Positions 40,829 through 49,809 of a stretch of 64,000 bases of DNA are shown here, piece after piece. This stretch comes from Massilia sp. ZL223 (GTDB lineage Bacteria; Pseudomonadota; Gammaproteobacteria; Burkholderiales; Burkholderiaceae_D), in NCBI RefSeq assembly GCF_018119395.1, contig NZ_JAGPWD010000012.1, forward strand, positions 1 to 64,000, in the 5' to 3' direction. A model generated the notes under the pieces. That model made no database searches. It was not told where the DNA came from and saw only the letters and a program-made list of their open reading frames with translations. The position numbers and the translations under genes were made by a program. Numbering within the stretch: position 1 is the first letter of the stretch; each line of letters starts with the position of its first letter.

Positions 40829-42082
40829 ATGCGCGTGTTTCTCCACTCATTCAGCATGATATGGTTCGACCTCCCCCATGTCATCGACGAGCCGCGCGTG
40901 ACCAACTTCAAACCGCGGGCCGGACGCCTGGCCCGCTCCGCCCTGCCATTCACCCTGCTATTCACCCTGCTGGCCGGCAGCCTGACGGCGCTGGCCGCAC
41001 CGGACCGGGCCACCAGGAACAACGCCTCCATTTCCGCGCCGCTGAACGAGGACCTGGCCCGCGCCTTCGCCCTGCCCAGGGAACTCGATCTCGACCCGGC
41101 GCTGCGCGCGGAAGCCGAAGCGATGGCCGCCACCCACCTCGCCCGCATCCGGCAACTGCTGCCGGCCTGGATTGACGAGGAAAGGCGCCTGCAGACCACG
41201 CCCGCCGAGCCCGCGTCCGAGGACGATGTCTATCATGCCGTCTTCGCCCGCGTGCTCAACGAACTGGCGCTGTGGCAGGTGGAACCGGGCGACGCGGACT
41301 ACGAACAGGCGACCCTGGCGGCGCTGGCCGCATCGCCCGGCGTCTGCCGGCTCCAGGGCGATGCGCGCTTCCAGGATTTCGCGAGCCGGGTCCTGCGCCT
41401 GCAAGCCATGCCGCCCGCGCGGCGCAAGGCGGCGCTCGACACCGAGCGCCGGCTGCTGGCGCACTGGGGACAGCCGCGCGCCGCCCTGCCGCCCTGGCCG
41501 GTCCCGCTGCCTCAGGACGCCGCCATGCAGGCCGTGGAGCAGATCCGGCGCGGCGGACCGCGTGCGGCGCCGGCCCTGCCGCCCGCGCTGGCCTACGCCC
41601 TGCTCGCGGAACGCAAACCCTATGCCGAGCTGGCCACGGAAAGCAAATGCCAGCTCCAGCAATGGTGGCTGCGCGCCAGCGTGGCGCAGGGCGCGACGCC
41701 CGCGGCGGCGCTCGCCGCCTTCCGCTACGGCACATTGATCAGCGCGAGCGAGCGCTTCGCCGGCGCCTTCGAACCCGTCGTGGCCGCCCCGGGCGCCGTC
41801 CCCGGCTACCCCAAGCTCGCCGAGCGCTTCGACGTGACCGGGGTGACCCGCATCGCGCGTCCACTGGACGCTTCGGGCAAAGCGGGACCGGCCAGCATCG
41901 GCGAACGGAAGATCACGGTGCGCGGCATCCGCGGCACGCGCCCGGTCGCCTTCGAGAACGTCTTCGATGCGGTGGCCCTGCACCACGCGCGCCAGGCCGG
42001 CCCGGCCACGCCGCCGGAATTCGAGATGGTCTGGACCCTGACGCCGGCCGAACCGGACACGCAGGAGAAAACGAAGCCATGA
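40829..42082 (+). CDS. Exported protein of unknown function
   Basis: About 417 residues. A hydrophobic segment (ALPFTLLFTLLAGSLTALAA) lies ~25-45 residues after the most likely true start. ATG 40829 has GGAG at proper distance, but GTG 40898 would give a standard-length signal peptide; I cannot decide. The mature part is helical and Ala/Arg/Pro-rich, with LNEDLARAFALPRELDLDPA and a C-terminal strand-rich part (GERKITVRGIRGTRPVAFEN). I do not recognise the family. It is coupled (ATGA) to the next gene, so the two probably act together. Confidence 0.6.
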   Translation: MRVFLHSFSMIWFDLPHVIDEPRVTNFKPRAGRLARSALPFTLLFTLLAGSLTALAAPDRATRNNASISAPLNEDLARAFALPRELDLDPALRAEAEAMAATHLARIRQLLPAWIDEERRLQTTPAEPASEDDVYHAVFARVLNELALWQVEPGDADYEQATLAALAASPGVCRLQGDARFQDFASRVLRLQAMPPARRKAALDTERRLLAHWGQPRAALPPWPVPLPQDAAMQAVEQIRRGGPRAAPALPPALAYALLAERKPYAELATESKCQLQQWWLRASVAQGATPAAALAAFRYGTLISASERFAGAFEPVVAAPGAVPGYPKLAERFDVTGVTRIARPLDASGKAGPASIGERKITVRGIRGTRPVAFENVFDAVALHHARQAGPATPPEFEMVWTLTPAEPDTQEKTKP

Positions 42083-43107
42083 GACTGCCCTCCCCTTTCA
42101 TCCGCCTGCTGAACGGCGCCGTGCTGGGCGCGGCGCTGACAGGCATGAGCTGCTCCGCTCACGGCGCCAACGCGTCCGTGGCGGCGCCGGTCGAAGCCGC
42201 CGCCACGGACGCGTTCTGGCGCGGCGACTTCGCCGAGCTCGAACGCCGGAACACCGAATACAGGAAGCCGAACCAGTTCGACGCGGACGCGAACCTGCGC
42301 CTGAACCAGTTCCGCGCGGGCCTCGATGCGCTGTTCAACTACAAGATGAAGAACGAGGAAGCCTACCTGAAGGAGGTCGACCTGCTCACCCTGCAGTGGG
42401 CGAACGAGCACCCGCAATCGAGCTTCGCGCACGTCCTGCACGCCCGCGCGCTGCTCAGGCATGGCTGGTCGTATCGCGGCAAGGGCTTCGTCAAGGATGT
42501 GCCTCCGGAAGCCTGGAAGGACTTCCACGCCTACCTCAAGCGCGCCGCGGATTACCTGCGCCAGCATGCCGAGGTGGCGCTGCAGGACAGCGACGCGCAT
42601 GGCATCCTGCTGGAGATCGGCACGGCCCTGGACTGGGACCGCCGCCAGATGGAAGCGATCGCGGAGGACGGCCTGAAGCGCTACCCGGACGACAGCGATC
42701 TCTACCTCCGCATGGCCGCCTCCCTGTTGCCGAAATGGGGCGGCAGCCCCAAGGTCCTCGACGACTACATCCGCAAGGTCACGGAACAGACCCGCGCGCG
42801 CCACGGCATGGCCTTCTATGCGCGGCTGTACTCGCACGCGGCGGCGAACCAGTTCGGCCATGCGCTGTTCGAGGGCAGCCACGCCGACTGGGGCAAGATG
42901 AAGCAGGGTTTCGAGGACATCCTGGCGCGCTACCCCGACAGCGCGAAACGGCTCAACCGCTATGCCTACATGGCTTGCCTGGCCAAAGACAGGGACACGG
43001 TCCTGCGCCTGCTGGGCAAGCTGGGCGAGCGCGTGGATCCCGAGGAATGGGGCGAGAATCCGGAGCGCAGCCTGGAAAGCTGCCGGCGCTGGGCCGGCGA
43101 GACCTGA
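42079..43107 (+). CDS. Exported DUF4034-like protein
   Basis: A 342-residue protein with a signal sequence (LLNGAVLGAALTGMSCSAHG; the Cys near residue 25 is not in a clean lipobox). The helical body (WANEHPQSSFAHVLHARALL, RHGWSYRGKGFVKDVPPEAW, LEIGTALDWDRRQMEAIAED, LYLRMAASLLPKWGGSPKVL) resembles DUF4034 proteins with TPR-like helices. Function unknown. Its start overlaps the stop of the preceding gene by 4 bp. Confidence 0.65.
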   Translation: MRLPSPFIRLLNGAVLGAALTGMSCSAHGANASVAAPVEAAATDAFWRGDFAELERRNTEYRKPNQFDADANLRLNQFRAGLDALFNYKMKNEEAYLKEVDLLTLQWANEHPQSSFAHVLHARALLRHGWSYRGKGFVKDVPPEAWKDFHAYLKRAADYLRQHAEVALQDSDAHGILLEIGTALDWDRRQMEAIAEDGLKRYPDDSDLYLRMAASLLPKWGGSPKVLDDYIRKVTEQTRARHGMAFYARLYSHAAANQFGHALFEGSHADWGKMKQGFEDILARYPDSAKRLNRYAYMACLAKDRDTVLRLLGKLGERVDPEEWGENPERSLESCRRWAGET

Positions 43108-43129
43108 TCCGGGAGCGGGCCGGGGCGGG

Positions 43130-45706
43130 TCAAGCCGCCTTGACCGCCCTGAGCAGGGCCTCGATCCCCTGCGGCTCGACCGGACGCGAGAAGCAGTAGC
43201 CCTGCATCTGGTCGCAGCCGCGCTCGTGCAGGAAGGCCAGCTGTTCCGATGTTTCCACGCCTTCGGCGATCACGTTCAGCTTCATCGAATGGGCCAGCGC
43301 GATCACGGCGTTGACAATGGCCGCGTCGTCGGCGTCCTGGGTCAGGTCCATCACGAAGGAGCGGTCGATCTTGAGGCTGTGGATCGGGAAGCGCTTCAGG
43401 CTGGCCAGGCTGGAGTAGCCGGTGCCGAAGTCGTCGATCGCCAGCTGCACGCCCATCCCGGCCAGGCGCGCCATGGTCTCGGTGGCGGCCGCCGGATTCT
43501 CCATCAGCACGCTCTCGGTGATCTCGAGGGTCAGGTATTTCGGATCGCAGCCGGTGCGCGCGATCAGCTTGGCCACCTGCTGGGCCACGTCCTGGCCCAG
43601 GAACTGGCGCGCCGACAGGTTCACGCTGATGCGTACCGGCGGCAGGCCCTGGCGACGCCACGCCACCTGCTGCTCCATGGCCGTGGCCAGCACCCATTCG
43701 CCGATCGGCACGATCAGGCCGGTCTCCTCGGCCAGCGGAATGAAGTCGGCCGGCGACACCATGGGCTGGCCATGCGGCTGCCAGCGCAGCAGGGCCTCGA
43801 CGCCGGTCACCCTGCCGCTGCCGATGTCCACCACCGGCTGGTAGTGCAGCAGGAACTCGCGCCGCTGCAGCGCGCGCTGCAGCGCGCCTTCCAAGCGCAG
43901 GTGCTCGAAGGCCTGCTCGCCCATGTCGGCCATGTAGAAGCTGTAGTGGTGCCCGCCCTGCCCCTTGGAGCGGTACATGGCGCTGTCGGCGTTCTTGAGC
44001 AGGGTGGCGCTGTCCTGGCCGTCGCGCGGGTACATCGCGATGCCGATCGAGCCGGTCGGGAACACTTCCTGGCCGCACAGGACCAGCGGCTGGAACAGGT
44101 TTTCCAGCAGCTTCCCGGCCACCGTGGCGGCGTCCTCTTCCCCCGCCAGGTCGGGCAGCACCACCACGAATTCGTCGCCGCCCTGGCGCGCCACGGTGTC
44201 GCTGTCGCGCAGGGTGCTCGACAGGCGGCGCGCGATCTCGACGATCATGCGGTCGCCGGCGTCGTGCCCGAGGCTGTCGTTGACGTGCTTGAAGCGGTCC
44301 AGGTCGATGAACATCACCGCCACCTGGCTGCCGTTGCGGTGCGCGTGCGCGATCGCCTGGGCCAGGCGGTCCTGCAGCAGCGCGCGGTTGGGCAGGCCGG
44401 TGAGCGCGTCGTGGTTGGCCATGCGCAGCAGCGCTTCCTCGGCCTGCTTGCGGCGCGAGATGTCCTTGACCACCGAGATGAAGCGCTGGTCGCCGTGGGC
44501 GTCGCGCATCACCGAGACGCTGACATTGACCCACACCGTGCTGCCGTCGCGCCGCATCAGGCGCTTCTCGCGCTGGTAGTCGTGGATCTCGCCGGCCTTC
44601 AGGCGCCGGATCAGGGCCAGTTCGTCGGGCAGGTCTTCCTCGCAGGTGAGCTGCTGGAAGAAGCGCTGCAGCAGCTCGACCTCGGTATAGCCGAGCATCT
44701 GCGACATCTTGCGGTTGACCCGCAGCAGGCGCCCGTCGCCGGAGAGCAGCACGATGCCCACGGCCGCCTGGTTGAAGGTGAGGCGGAAGAATTCCTCGCT
44801 CTCCTGCAGGCGCAGGCGCGCCTTGCGGCGGAAGGTGACGTCGTGGCCGATCAGGAGCAGCAGCTGGCCGCCGGCCTGCTGGGTGCGGCGGATGTTGAAC
44901 TCGACATAGCGCAGGCCGTCGGCGCGCCCGTCCAGGGTCACCAGCACGTTGTCCTGGGGCGCGCCGGTGCGCAGCGCCTCCAGCACCCGTTCGCCCAGCT
45001 CCTGGCCGGGAATCAGCTGCTCCAGCGGACAGCCGCCCGCCAGCGCGTCTTCCGGCGCGTCAAGCAGGTCGGCCATCATGCGGTTCATCGAACGCACGCG
45101 GCGCGTGCAGTCGACCACCAGCAGGCCGGCCGGCATGCCGTCGATAACCTGCTCGAGGTAGTTCTGGTTCTGGCGCATGCTGCGCTGCGCCGCGTGCGCA
45201 TAGGTGTCGAGCGCCAGGCCCATGTCGAAGCACACCACCTTGAGCACGGCGTCGATGGCCGCGGTGCAGCGCTGCGGGTCGTGGCCCAGCCGCTCCCACA
45301 GCATGTCGATGATCTCGGCCAGGTACTTGCGGTAGGCGCCGATGTACCACTTGGGCTCGAGCCCGATGCGCTGGTGCGCCATGCCCACGCGCAGGCGCTC
45401 GCGGATATAGCCCGCGTCGTAGTCGCCCGCGGTCAGGCTGCTGAAATAGGCCGACTGCGCGCGGCGCAGGGCGCGCGCCGTGCTGTCGCTGCCGAGCATG
45501 CTGCGCGTGTGCGCGAAGCGCAGCAGGTGGTCGTAGAACTCGCCGGAAAAGCGCTCGCGCTCCTGCTCCAGCAGCGCGTGCACCTCGCGCAGGGCGGCGA
45601 GGTCGGCCTCGCCCAGCTCCAGGAAGGCCTTGCGCGCCGCCACTTCCTCGCCGTCCAGGCCGATTTCGCTCGCGATCAGGTCGACCATTTCCAGTCCTTC
45701 CATCAT
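43130..45706 (-). CDS. Globin-coupled PAS-PAS-GGDEF-EAL protein
   Basis: An 858-residue cytoplasmic c-di-GMP enzyme. Residues ~10-170 are a protoglobin sensor with proximal His 111 (RVGMAHQRIGLEPKWYIGAY), so haem and O2 sensing is likely. Two PAS domains follow (~180-290, ~300-420). The diguanylate cyclase domain has intact GGDEF (509-513) and an RxxD inhibitory site (500-503). The phosphodiesterase domain keeps EAL (637-639), DDFGTGYSSL (758-767), Lys 779 and EGVET (815-819). Both activities look possible. I start at the ATG ending at 45706 with GGAGG upstream. c-di-GMP commonly controls motility and exopolysaccharide, both encoded here. Confidence 0.93.
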   Translation of the reverse strand: MMEGLEMVDLIASEIGLDGEEVAARKAFLELGEADLAALREVHALLEQERERFSGEFYDHLLRFAHTRSMLGSDSTARALRRAQSAYFSSLTAGDYDAGYIRERLRVGMAHQRIGLEPKWYIGAYRKYLAEIIDMLWERLGHDPQRCTAAIDAVLKVVCFDMGLALDTYAHAAQRSMRQNQNYLEQVIDGMPAGLLVVDCTRRVRSMNRMMADLLDAPEDALAGGCPLEQLIPGQELGERVLEALRTGAPQDNVLVTLDGRADGLRYVEFNIRRTQQAGGQLLLLIGHDVTFRRKARLRLQESEEFFRLTFNQAAVGIVLLSGDGRLLRVNRKMSQMLGYTEVELLQRFFQQLTCEEDLPDELALIRRLKAGEIHDYQREKRLMRRDGSTVWVNVSVSVMRDAHGDQRFISVVKDISRRKQAEEALLRMANHDALTGLPNRALLQDRLAQAIAHAHRNGSQVAVMFIDLDRFKHVNDSLGHDAGDRMIVEIARRLSSTLRDSDTVARQGGDEFVVVLPDLAGEEDAATVAGKLLENLFQPLVLCGQEVFPTGSIGIAMYPRDGQDSATLLKNADSAMYRSKGQGGHHYSFYMADMGEQAFEHLRLEGALQRALQRREFLLHYQPVVDIGSGRVTGVEALLRWQPHGQPMVSPADFIPLAEETGLIVPIGEWVLATAMEQQVAWRRQGLPPVRISVNLSARQFLGQDVAQQVAKLIARTGCDPKYLTLEITESVLMENPAAATETMARLAGMGVQLAIDDFGTGYSSLASLKRFPIHSLKIDRSFVMDLTQDADDAAIVNAVIALAHSMKLNVIAEGVETSEQLAFLHERGCDQMQGYCFSRPVEPQGIEALLRAVKAA

Positions 45707-46003
45707 GCCGGCCTCCGCGCGCGGGCATGCCGCACCAGCGTGTGCATCGTTGCGTCTGTCGTGTGGAATCTCATGAGGAAGCTGCAGCTGCGTGGGGTGT
45801 TGGCTGAATGGATACAGTCGTTGCATGATAGCAAAGCATCCCTGCGCTGATCGAGTAAATACTGTGCAACTGTTGTTTATTTGGCCTATTGGCAGCAGGG
45901 TTATTGCCGCTTAGCAATGAAGTGGTGGCGCACTGTTGAACTGACGCAATATCTAGCATGCATAGCGGCGGGAGAGTAGGCAGGACACCAACCAGGAGGC
46001 ATC

Positions 46004-47095
46004 ATGTCCCGCTATTCCCACGCCTGCTTCGCCCTGCTCTTCCCCCTTGTTTTCACGTCCGCGCCGGCAGGCGCCGCCCAGCCGGCGCAGGCCGGCGTCG
46101 CGGTCCGGCTCGAGGCGCTGCGCCCTTCCGTGGGGCGCGGCGACGACGTGCCGGTGCGGGTCACCCTGACCAATATCTCGGGCGAGGCCCAGCATGTGCT
46201 GCGCTGGCGCACGCCGCTGGAGGGCGTCCAGTCCTCGCTGTTCGAAGTGCGCCGCGACGGCCAGCCGGTGCGCTACCTCGGGGTGGAGATCAAGCGGCCC
46301 GCGCCCGAGGCGGCCGACTTCGTGCTCATCGAGCCCGGCGCCTCGGTGACCCAGACGGTCGAACTGTCCGCGCTCTATGAAATGCACATCACGGGCGCTT
46401 ATACCGTACGCTACAACAGCCCGGCGGCGCCGCTGCCCGGCCTGGGCGCGGGTGCGGCCCTCCACGCGGTGACGGGCGAGCTGGCCTCCAGCCCGGTCAG
46501 CATCTGGATCGAGGGCCGGCTGCCGCGCGGCGCCAAGAGCTCCCCCGTGCCGGCGCCCGCCCAGGAAGCCGCGGGCGGCAGCCTGGCCTTCAGCCAGTGC
46601 TCGAACGCCCAGCAGGAGCAGCTGGCGGCGGCGGTCGACGCGGGCCGCGCGATGGCCGTCGACAGCCACGTCTACCTGACTTCCGGCCAGGCCTACGGGC
46701 CGCGCTACACGACCTGGTTCGGGGTTCCCGATGCGCAGCGCGGCGCCAGGGCCATCGCCCATTTCGCCGCGATCCGCGACGCCTTCGAGAACAAGCCGCT
46801 GGCGCTCGACTGCGGCTGCGACGAAGCCTATTTCGCCTACGTGTATCCGGCCCAGCCGTACAAGATCTATGTCTGCAAGGCGTTCTGGAGCGCGGCGAAT
46901 ACCGGCACCGACTCGCGCGGCGGCACCCTGGTGCACGAGATGAGCCATTTCGACGCGGTCGCCGGCACCGACGACCATGTCTACGGCCAGGCCGGCGCGA
47001 TGGAGCTGGCGCGCAGCGCGCCCGAACGCGCCCTCAACAACGCCGATTCGCACGAGTATTTTGGCGAGAACACGCCGGCCCAGCGAAAGCGGTAG
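46004..47095 (+). CDS. Secreted M35 (deuterolysin-type) metallopeptidase, copy 1
   Basis: A 363-residue exported peptidase. Signal peptide to about residue 25; an N-terminal beta-sandwich domain (~30-170: PVRVTLTNISGEAQHVLRW, YLGVEIKRPAPEAADFVLI); then the aspzincin catalytic domain (~195-360) with HEMSH (311-315) and GTDDHVYG (321-328) as zinc-binding motifs, and Cys pairs (199/270 and 272/291) likely in disulfides. Such enzymes include peptidyl-Lys metalloendopeptidases. The Shine-Dalgarno CAGGAGG is strong. About 220 bp downstream lies a second, closely related copy. Confidence 0.9.
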   Translation: MSRYSHACFALLFPLVFTSAPAGAAQPAQAGVAVRLEALRPSVGRGDDVPVRVTLTNISGEAQHVLRWRTPLEGVQSSLFEVRRDGQPVRYLGVEIKRPAPEAADFVLIEPGASVTQTVELSALYEMHITGAYTVRYNSPAAPLPGLGAGAALHAVTGELASSPVSIWIEGRLPRGAKSSPVPAPAQEAAGGSLAFSQCSNAQQEQLAAAVDAGRAMAVDSHVYLTSGQAYGPRYTTWFGVPDAQRGARAIAHFAAIRDAFENKPLALDCGCDEAYFAYVYPAQPYKIYVCKAFWSAANTGTDSRGGTLVHEMSHFDAVAGTDDHVYGQAGAMELARSAPERALNNADSHEYFGENTPAQRKR

Positions 47096-47313
47096 CACCG
47101 TAGGTTTCAAAATGCAAGCGTGTTCCGATTGACTGTCGGATTCTGTTGACATTCCGCAAAAAACGTCACAACTGACATGAATCAACTTTACATAGGCACT
47201 TGAATCCGTAAATATCGTCAATGGGCTCTTCCTGTACAGACAACTTGTGCAGGATGCGGCCCGATAACGATGGCAGCAGCAAGCCGCATAACTTTCACAC
47301 ACGGAGAAACGAT

Positions 47314-48393
47314 ATGAGCTTGAACGGATTCTGGAAGTCGGCATTGGGAGTGGCAGCACTGGCGATGGCCTGCGGAGGCGCAAGCGCCGCGCCGAAGGGC
47401 ATCAACATTGCTGTGGAGACGGAAAAACACGCGCTGGGGCAGGACGACGACGTGGTGGTCAAGGTCACCCTGACCAACACCTCGGACACGCCGCAGTACG
47501 TCCTGAAGTGGCTGACCCCGTTCCAGGGTCTGGATACGCCGCTGTTCGAAGTGACGCGCGACGGCGAGCCGGTGCCCTACCTGGGCCCGATCATCAAGCG
47601 TCCGGTGCCGAAGAAGTCGGATTACTTCGTGATCAAGCCGGGCGCCACCCATACCGTCAAGGTCGAGCTGTCGGCCCTGTACGACATGAGCGTGACCGGC
47701 GACTACAAGATCAGCTACAAGGTCGCCTCGCCGGCGCTGTTCATGAACGCGGCAGCCAAGAACGACCGCGAAATGGCATCCAACGAAGCCACCCTGTGGA
47801 TCGACGCCCGCCTGCCGCGCGGCGCCACCCCGCAGGCCATCCTCGACCTGGAAGCCATGAAGCGCGACGCGGGCGTGCAGCCGGCCAGCCTGAGCTACAC
47901 CAACTGCACCGCTACCCAGCAGAGCACGGTCCAGCAGGCGATGGCCGCAGGTTCGTCCATGGCCAACAGCGGCAACACCTACATGGCCCAGGCCACCATG
48001 GGCCAGCGCTACACCAAGTGGTTCGGCGCCGTCACCAGCACCCGCCAGTCGACCGTGAAATCGCACTTCGCGGCGATCAAGGATGCCTTCGACAACAAGC
48101 CGGTGACCGTGGACTGCGGCTGCAAGCAGAGCTACTACGCCTACGTGTACCCGACCCAGCCGTACAAGATCTACGTCTGCCGCGCCTTCTGGTCGGCGCC
48201 GATGACGGGCACCGACTCCAAGGGCGGCACCCTGGTGCACGAGATGAGCCACTTCAACGCGGTGGCCGGCACCGACGACCACGTCTACGGCCAGAGCGGC
48301 GCCGCCAGCCTGGCGATCAGCGACCCGAACAAGGCTGTCGACAACGCCGACAACCATGAATACTTCGGCGAGAATACCCCGGCGCTGAACTAA
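47314..48393 (+). CDS. Secreted M35 (deuterolysin-type) metallopeptidase, copy 2
   Basis: A 359-residue paralogue of the preceding gene, similar along its whole length. Signal peptide to ~residue 26 (ALAMACGGASA), N-terminal domain with VKVTLTNTSDTPQYVLKW and YLGPIIKRPVPKKSDYFVIK, catalytic domain with HEMSH (309-313) and GTDDHVYG (319-326). The shared block VYPTQPYKIYVCRAFWSA (KAFWSA in copy 1) shows a tandem duplication. It has its own Shine-Dalgarno (ACGGAGAAAC) and a 218-bp leader region, so it may be transcribed separately. A strong terminator follows. Confidence 0.92.
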   Translation: MSLNGFWKSALGVAALAMACGGASAAPKGINIAVETEKHALGQDDDVVVKVTLTNTSDTPQYVLKWLTPFQGLDTPLFEVTRDGEPVPYLGPIIKRPVPKKSDYFVIKPGATHTVKVELSALYDMSVTGDYKISYKVASPALFMNAAAKNDREMASNEATLWIDARLPRGATPQAILDLEAMKRDAGVQPASLSYTNCTATQQSTVQQAMAAGSSMANSGNTYMAQATMGQRYTKWFGAVTSTRQSTVKSHFAAIKDAFDNKPVTVDCGCKQSYYAYVYPTQPYKIYVCRAFWSAPMTGTDSKGGTLVHEMSHFNAVAGTDDHVYGQSGAASLAISDPNKAVDNADNHEYFGENTPALN

Positions 48394-48412
48394 GCGTTCG
48401 CCGCGTTAAAAA

Positions 48413-48444
48413 AGGGGGAGGAAGCAGCGATGCTTCCTCCCCCT
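48413..48444. terminator. Bidirectional terminator
   Basis: A perfect 14-bp stem (AGGGGGAGGAAGCA with TGCTTCCTCCCCCT, loop GCGA). A-rich sequence on the left gives a T-tract to minus-strand transcripts. It separates the second peptidase gene from its convergent neighbour. Confidence 0.85.
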
Positions 48445-48466
48445 GTTCATTTCATTCGCGCCTTGC

Positions 48467-48958
48467 TTATTTCGCGGCGTAGGTAAAGCGCACCGGCTCC
48501 GACGGACTGGTGCTGACTTCATCGAGCTTGTTAACGTCCGGCAGCCAGGGGCCGGGATAGCTGATTTCATAGCTCTGCGCGCCCTTCCTGAAAGCGTAGG
48601 CGCGCGTGATGTCGACCGTGTTGAGATGCATGGTGTGCGGCTTGACCTCGAGGTAGTCGGCGGCCGTGTAGGCGGCGCGCTTGACCATCGGGCCGGCATA
48701 CTGCACCTCGCGCCCGCCCCTGGCTTCGCGCAGCTCGAAGCGCTTGCCGGTGAGTTCGTCCTCGGCCGCGACCTCGCGCGGCACCCAGATCGTCTGTTCG
48801 CCGTGGTTCTCGATGGTCACGCGCACCAGCACCTTGCCGCCGGTGGTTTCCACATCCAGCCGGTGGCGCACGTTCACTTCGGCCTCCACGGCGCCGCTGG
48901 CGCCGACCAGTCCCGCCAGGGCCAGCAGTACCGCCGGCATACTCCGTTTGACATGCAT
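48467..48958 (-). CDS. Stand-alone homologue of the M35 N-terminal domain
   Basis: A 163-residue exported protein with signal peptide (LLALAGLVGASGAVEA). The mature part aligns by eye with the N-terminal domains of the two adjacent M35 peptidases: VRVTIENHGEQTIWVPR against VKVTLTNTSDTPQYVLK, YAGPMVKRAAYTAADYLEVK against YLGPIIKRPVPKKSDYFVIK, and SYEISYPGP against DYKISYKVA. No catalytic domain follows. I infer a free propeptide-like domain, perhaps an inhibitor, chaperone or substrate decoy for these peptidases. GGGAG precedes the ATG at 48958. Confidence 0.75.
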   Translation of the reverse strand: MHVKRSMPAVLLALAGLVGASGAVEAEVNVRHRLDVETTGGKVLVRVTIENHGEQTIWVPREVAAEDELTGKRFELREARGGREVQYAGPMVKRAAYTAADYLEVKPHTMHLNTVDITRAYAFRKGAQSYEISYPGPWLPDVNKLDEVSTSPSEPVRFTYAAK

Positions 48959-49046
48959 TCGCGCTCCCATGGCCATGAAATATTATTTCAACAAGCAGGC
49001 TACCACGAAAGATTCTTGCAATTCTTAATTGAAAATTAGGCGCTGC

Positions 49047-49802
49047 TCAGCCACCCAGTTCGCCTCCGGTTTCGGGCAGCGCCGCCAGGATCATGACCGC
49101 CACGCGGCGGTTGCGCGCCTGCCCGGTGGCGTCGGCATTCGACGCCACCGGCCGCGTCGCGGCATAGCCGATCGCGGACAGCCGCGCCTCCCCTACCCCG
49201 CTGTCGATGAACAGGCGCACCACGCTGCTGGCGCGCGCGGCCGACAATTCCCAGTTGGACGGATAGACGGCGCTGGCGATCGGTACATTGTCCGTATGGC
49301 CTTCGACCTCGATGCGGTGGGAATCGTTCCTGAGCAGGCCGCCGACCGCGCGCAGGATCTCGTTCGCGTCCTTCCCCAGCACCGCTTCGCCCTGGGCGAA
49401 CAGCACGCTGGCGTTGATCTCGACGCTGATGCCGCGCGCATTCTGGGTCACCCGCACCTGGCCCGCCTTCACCAGCGGCAGCAGGGTCGCCGACAGGTCG
49501 CGCGCCAGCACCGCCATCTTCTCGCGCTCGCGGCGCGCCATCTCGTTGCGCTTGCGGTTGACGATGTGGGACAGCGGCAGCACCGGCTCGACCTGGGTGT
49601 TGACGGTGGGGGCCGCGCCGCGTCCGCCGAAGGCGTCGCCCAGCGCGTCCGACAGCACCCGGTACTTGCCCTCGTTGACGATCGAGATCGCGTACATCAC
49701 GACGAAGAAGGCGAACAGCAGGGTGATGAAGTCGGCGTAGGAAATCAGCCAGCGTTCGTGGCTCTCATGGGGCTGCTCGTCGTCGTAGCGTTTGCGCGCC
49801 AT
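49047..49802 (-). CDS. motD: Flagellar motor protein MotD (MotB-type stator)
   Basis: A 251-residue MotB-family protein. One membrane helix near the N-terminus with the proton-binding Asp (ISYADFITLLFAFFVVMYAI), a plug/linker, and a C-terminal OmpA peptidoglycan-binding domain (HRIEVEGHTDNVPIASAVYP, NWELSAARASSVVRLF, RNRRVAVMI). With motC it anchors a stator unit to the wall. The MotD name follows its place after fliA-motC. Confidence 0.93.
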   Translation of the reverse strand: MARKRYDDEQPHESHERWLISYADFITLLFAFFVVMYAISIVNEGKYRVLSDALGDAFGGRGAAPTVNTQVEPVLPLSHIVNRKRNEMARREREKMAVLARDLSATLLPLVKAGQVRVTQNARGISVEINASVLFAQGEAVLGKDANEILRAVGGLLRNDSHRIEVEGHTDNVPIASAVYPSNWELSAARASSVVRLFIDSGVGEARLSAIGYAATRPVASNADATGQARNRRVAVMILAALPETGGELGG

Positions 49803-49809
49803 GACGGAC

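Noticed and set aside
42962-45850. Long plus-strand frame over the GGDEF-EAL gene (962 codons)
   Set aside because: The minus strand encodes five recognisable domains. The plus frame has only low-complexity His/Ala/Gln-rich sequence.
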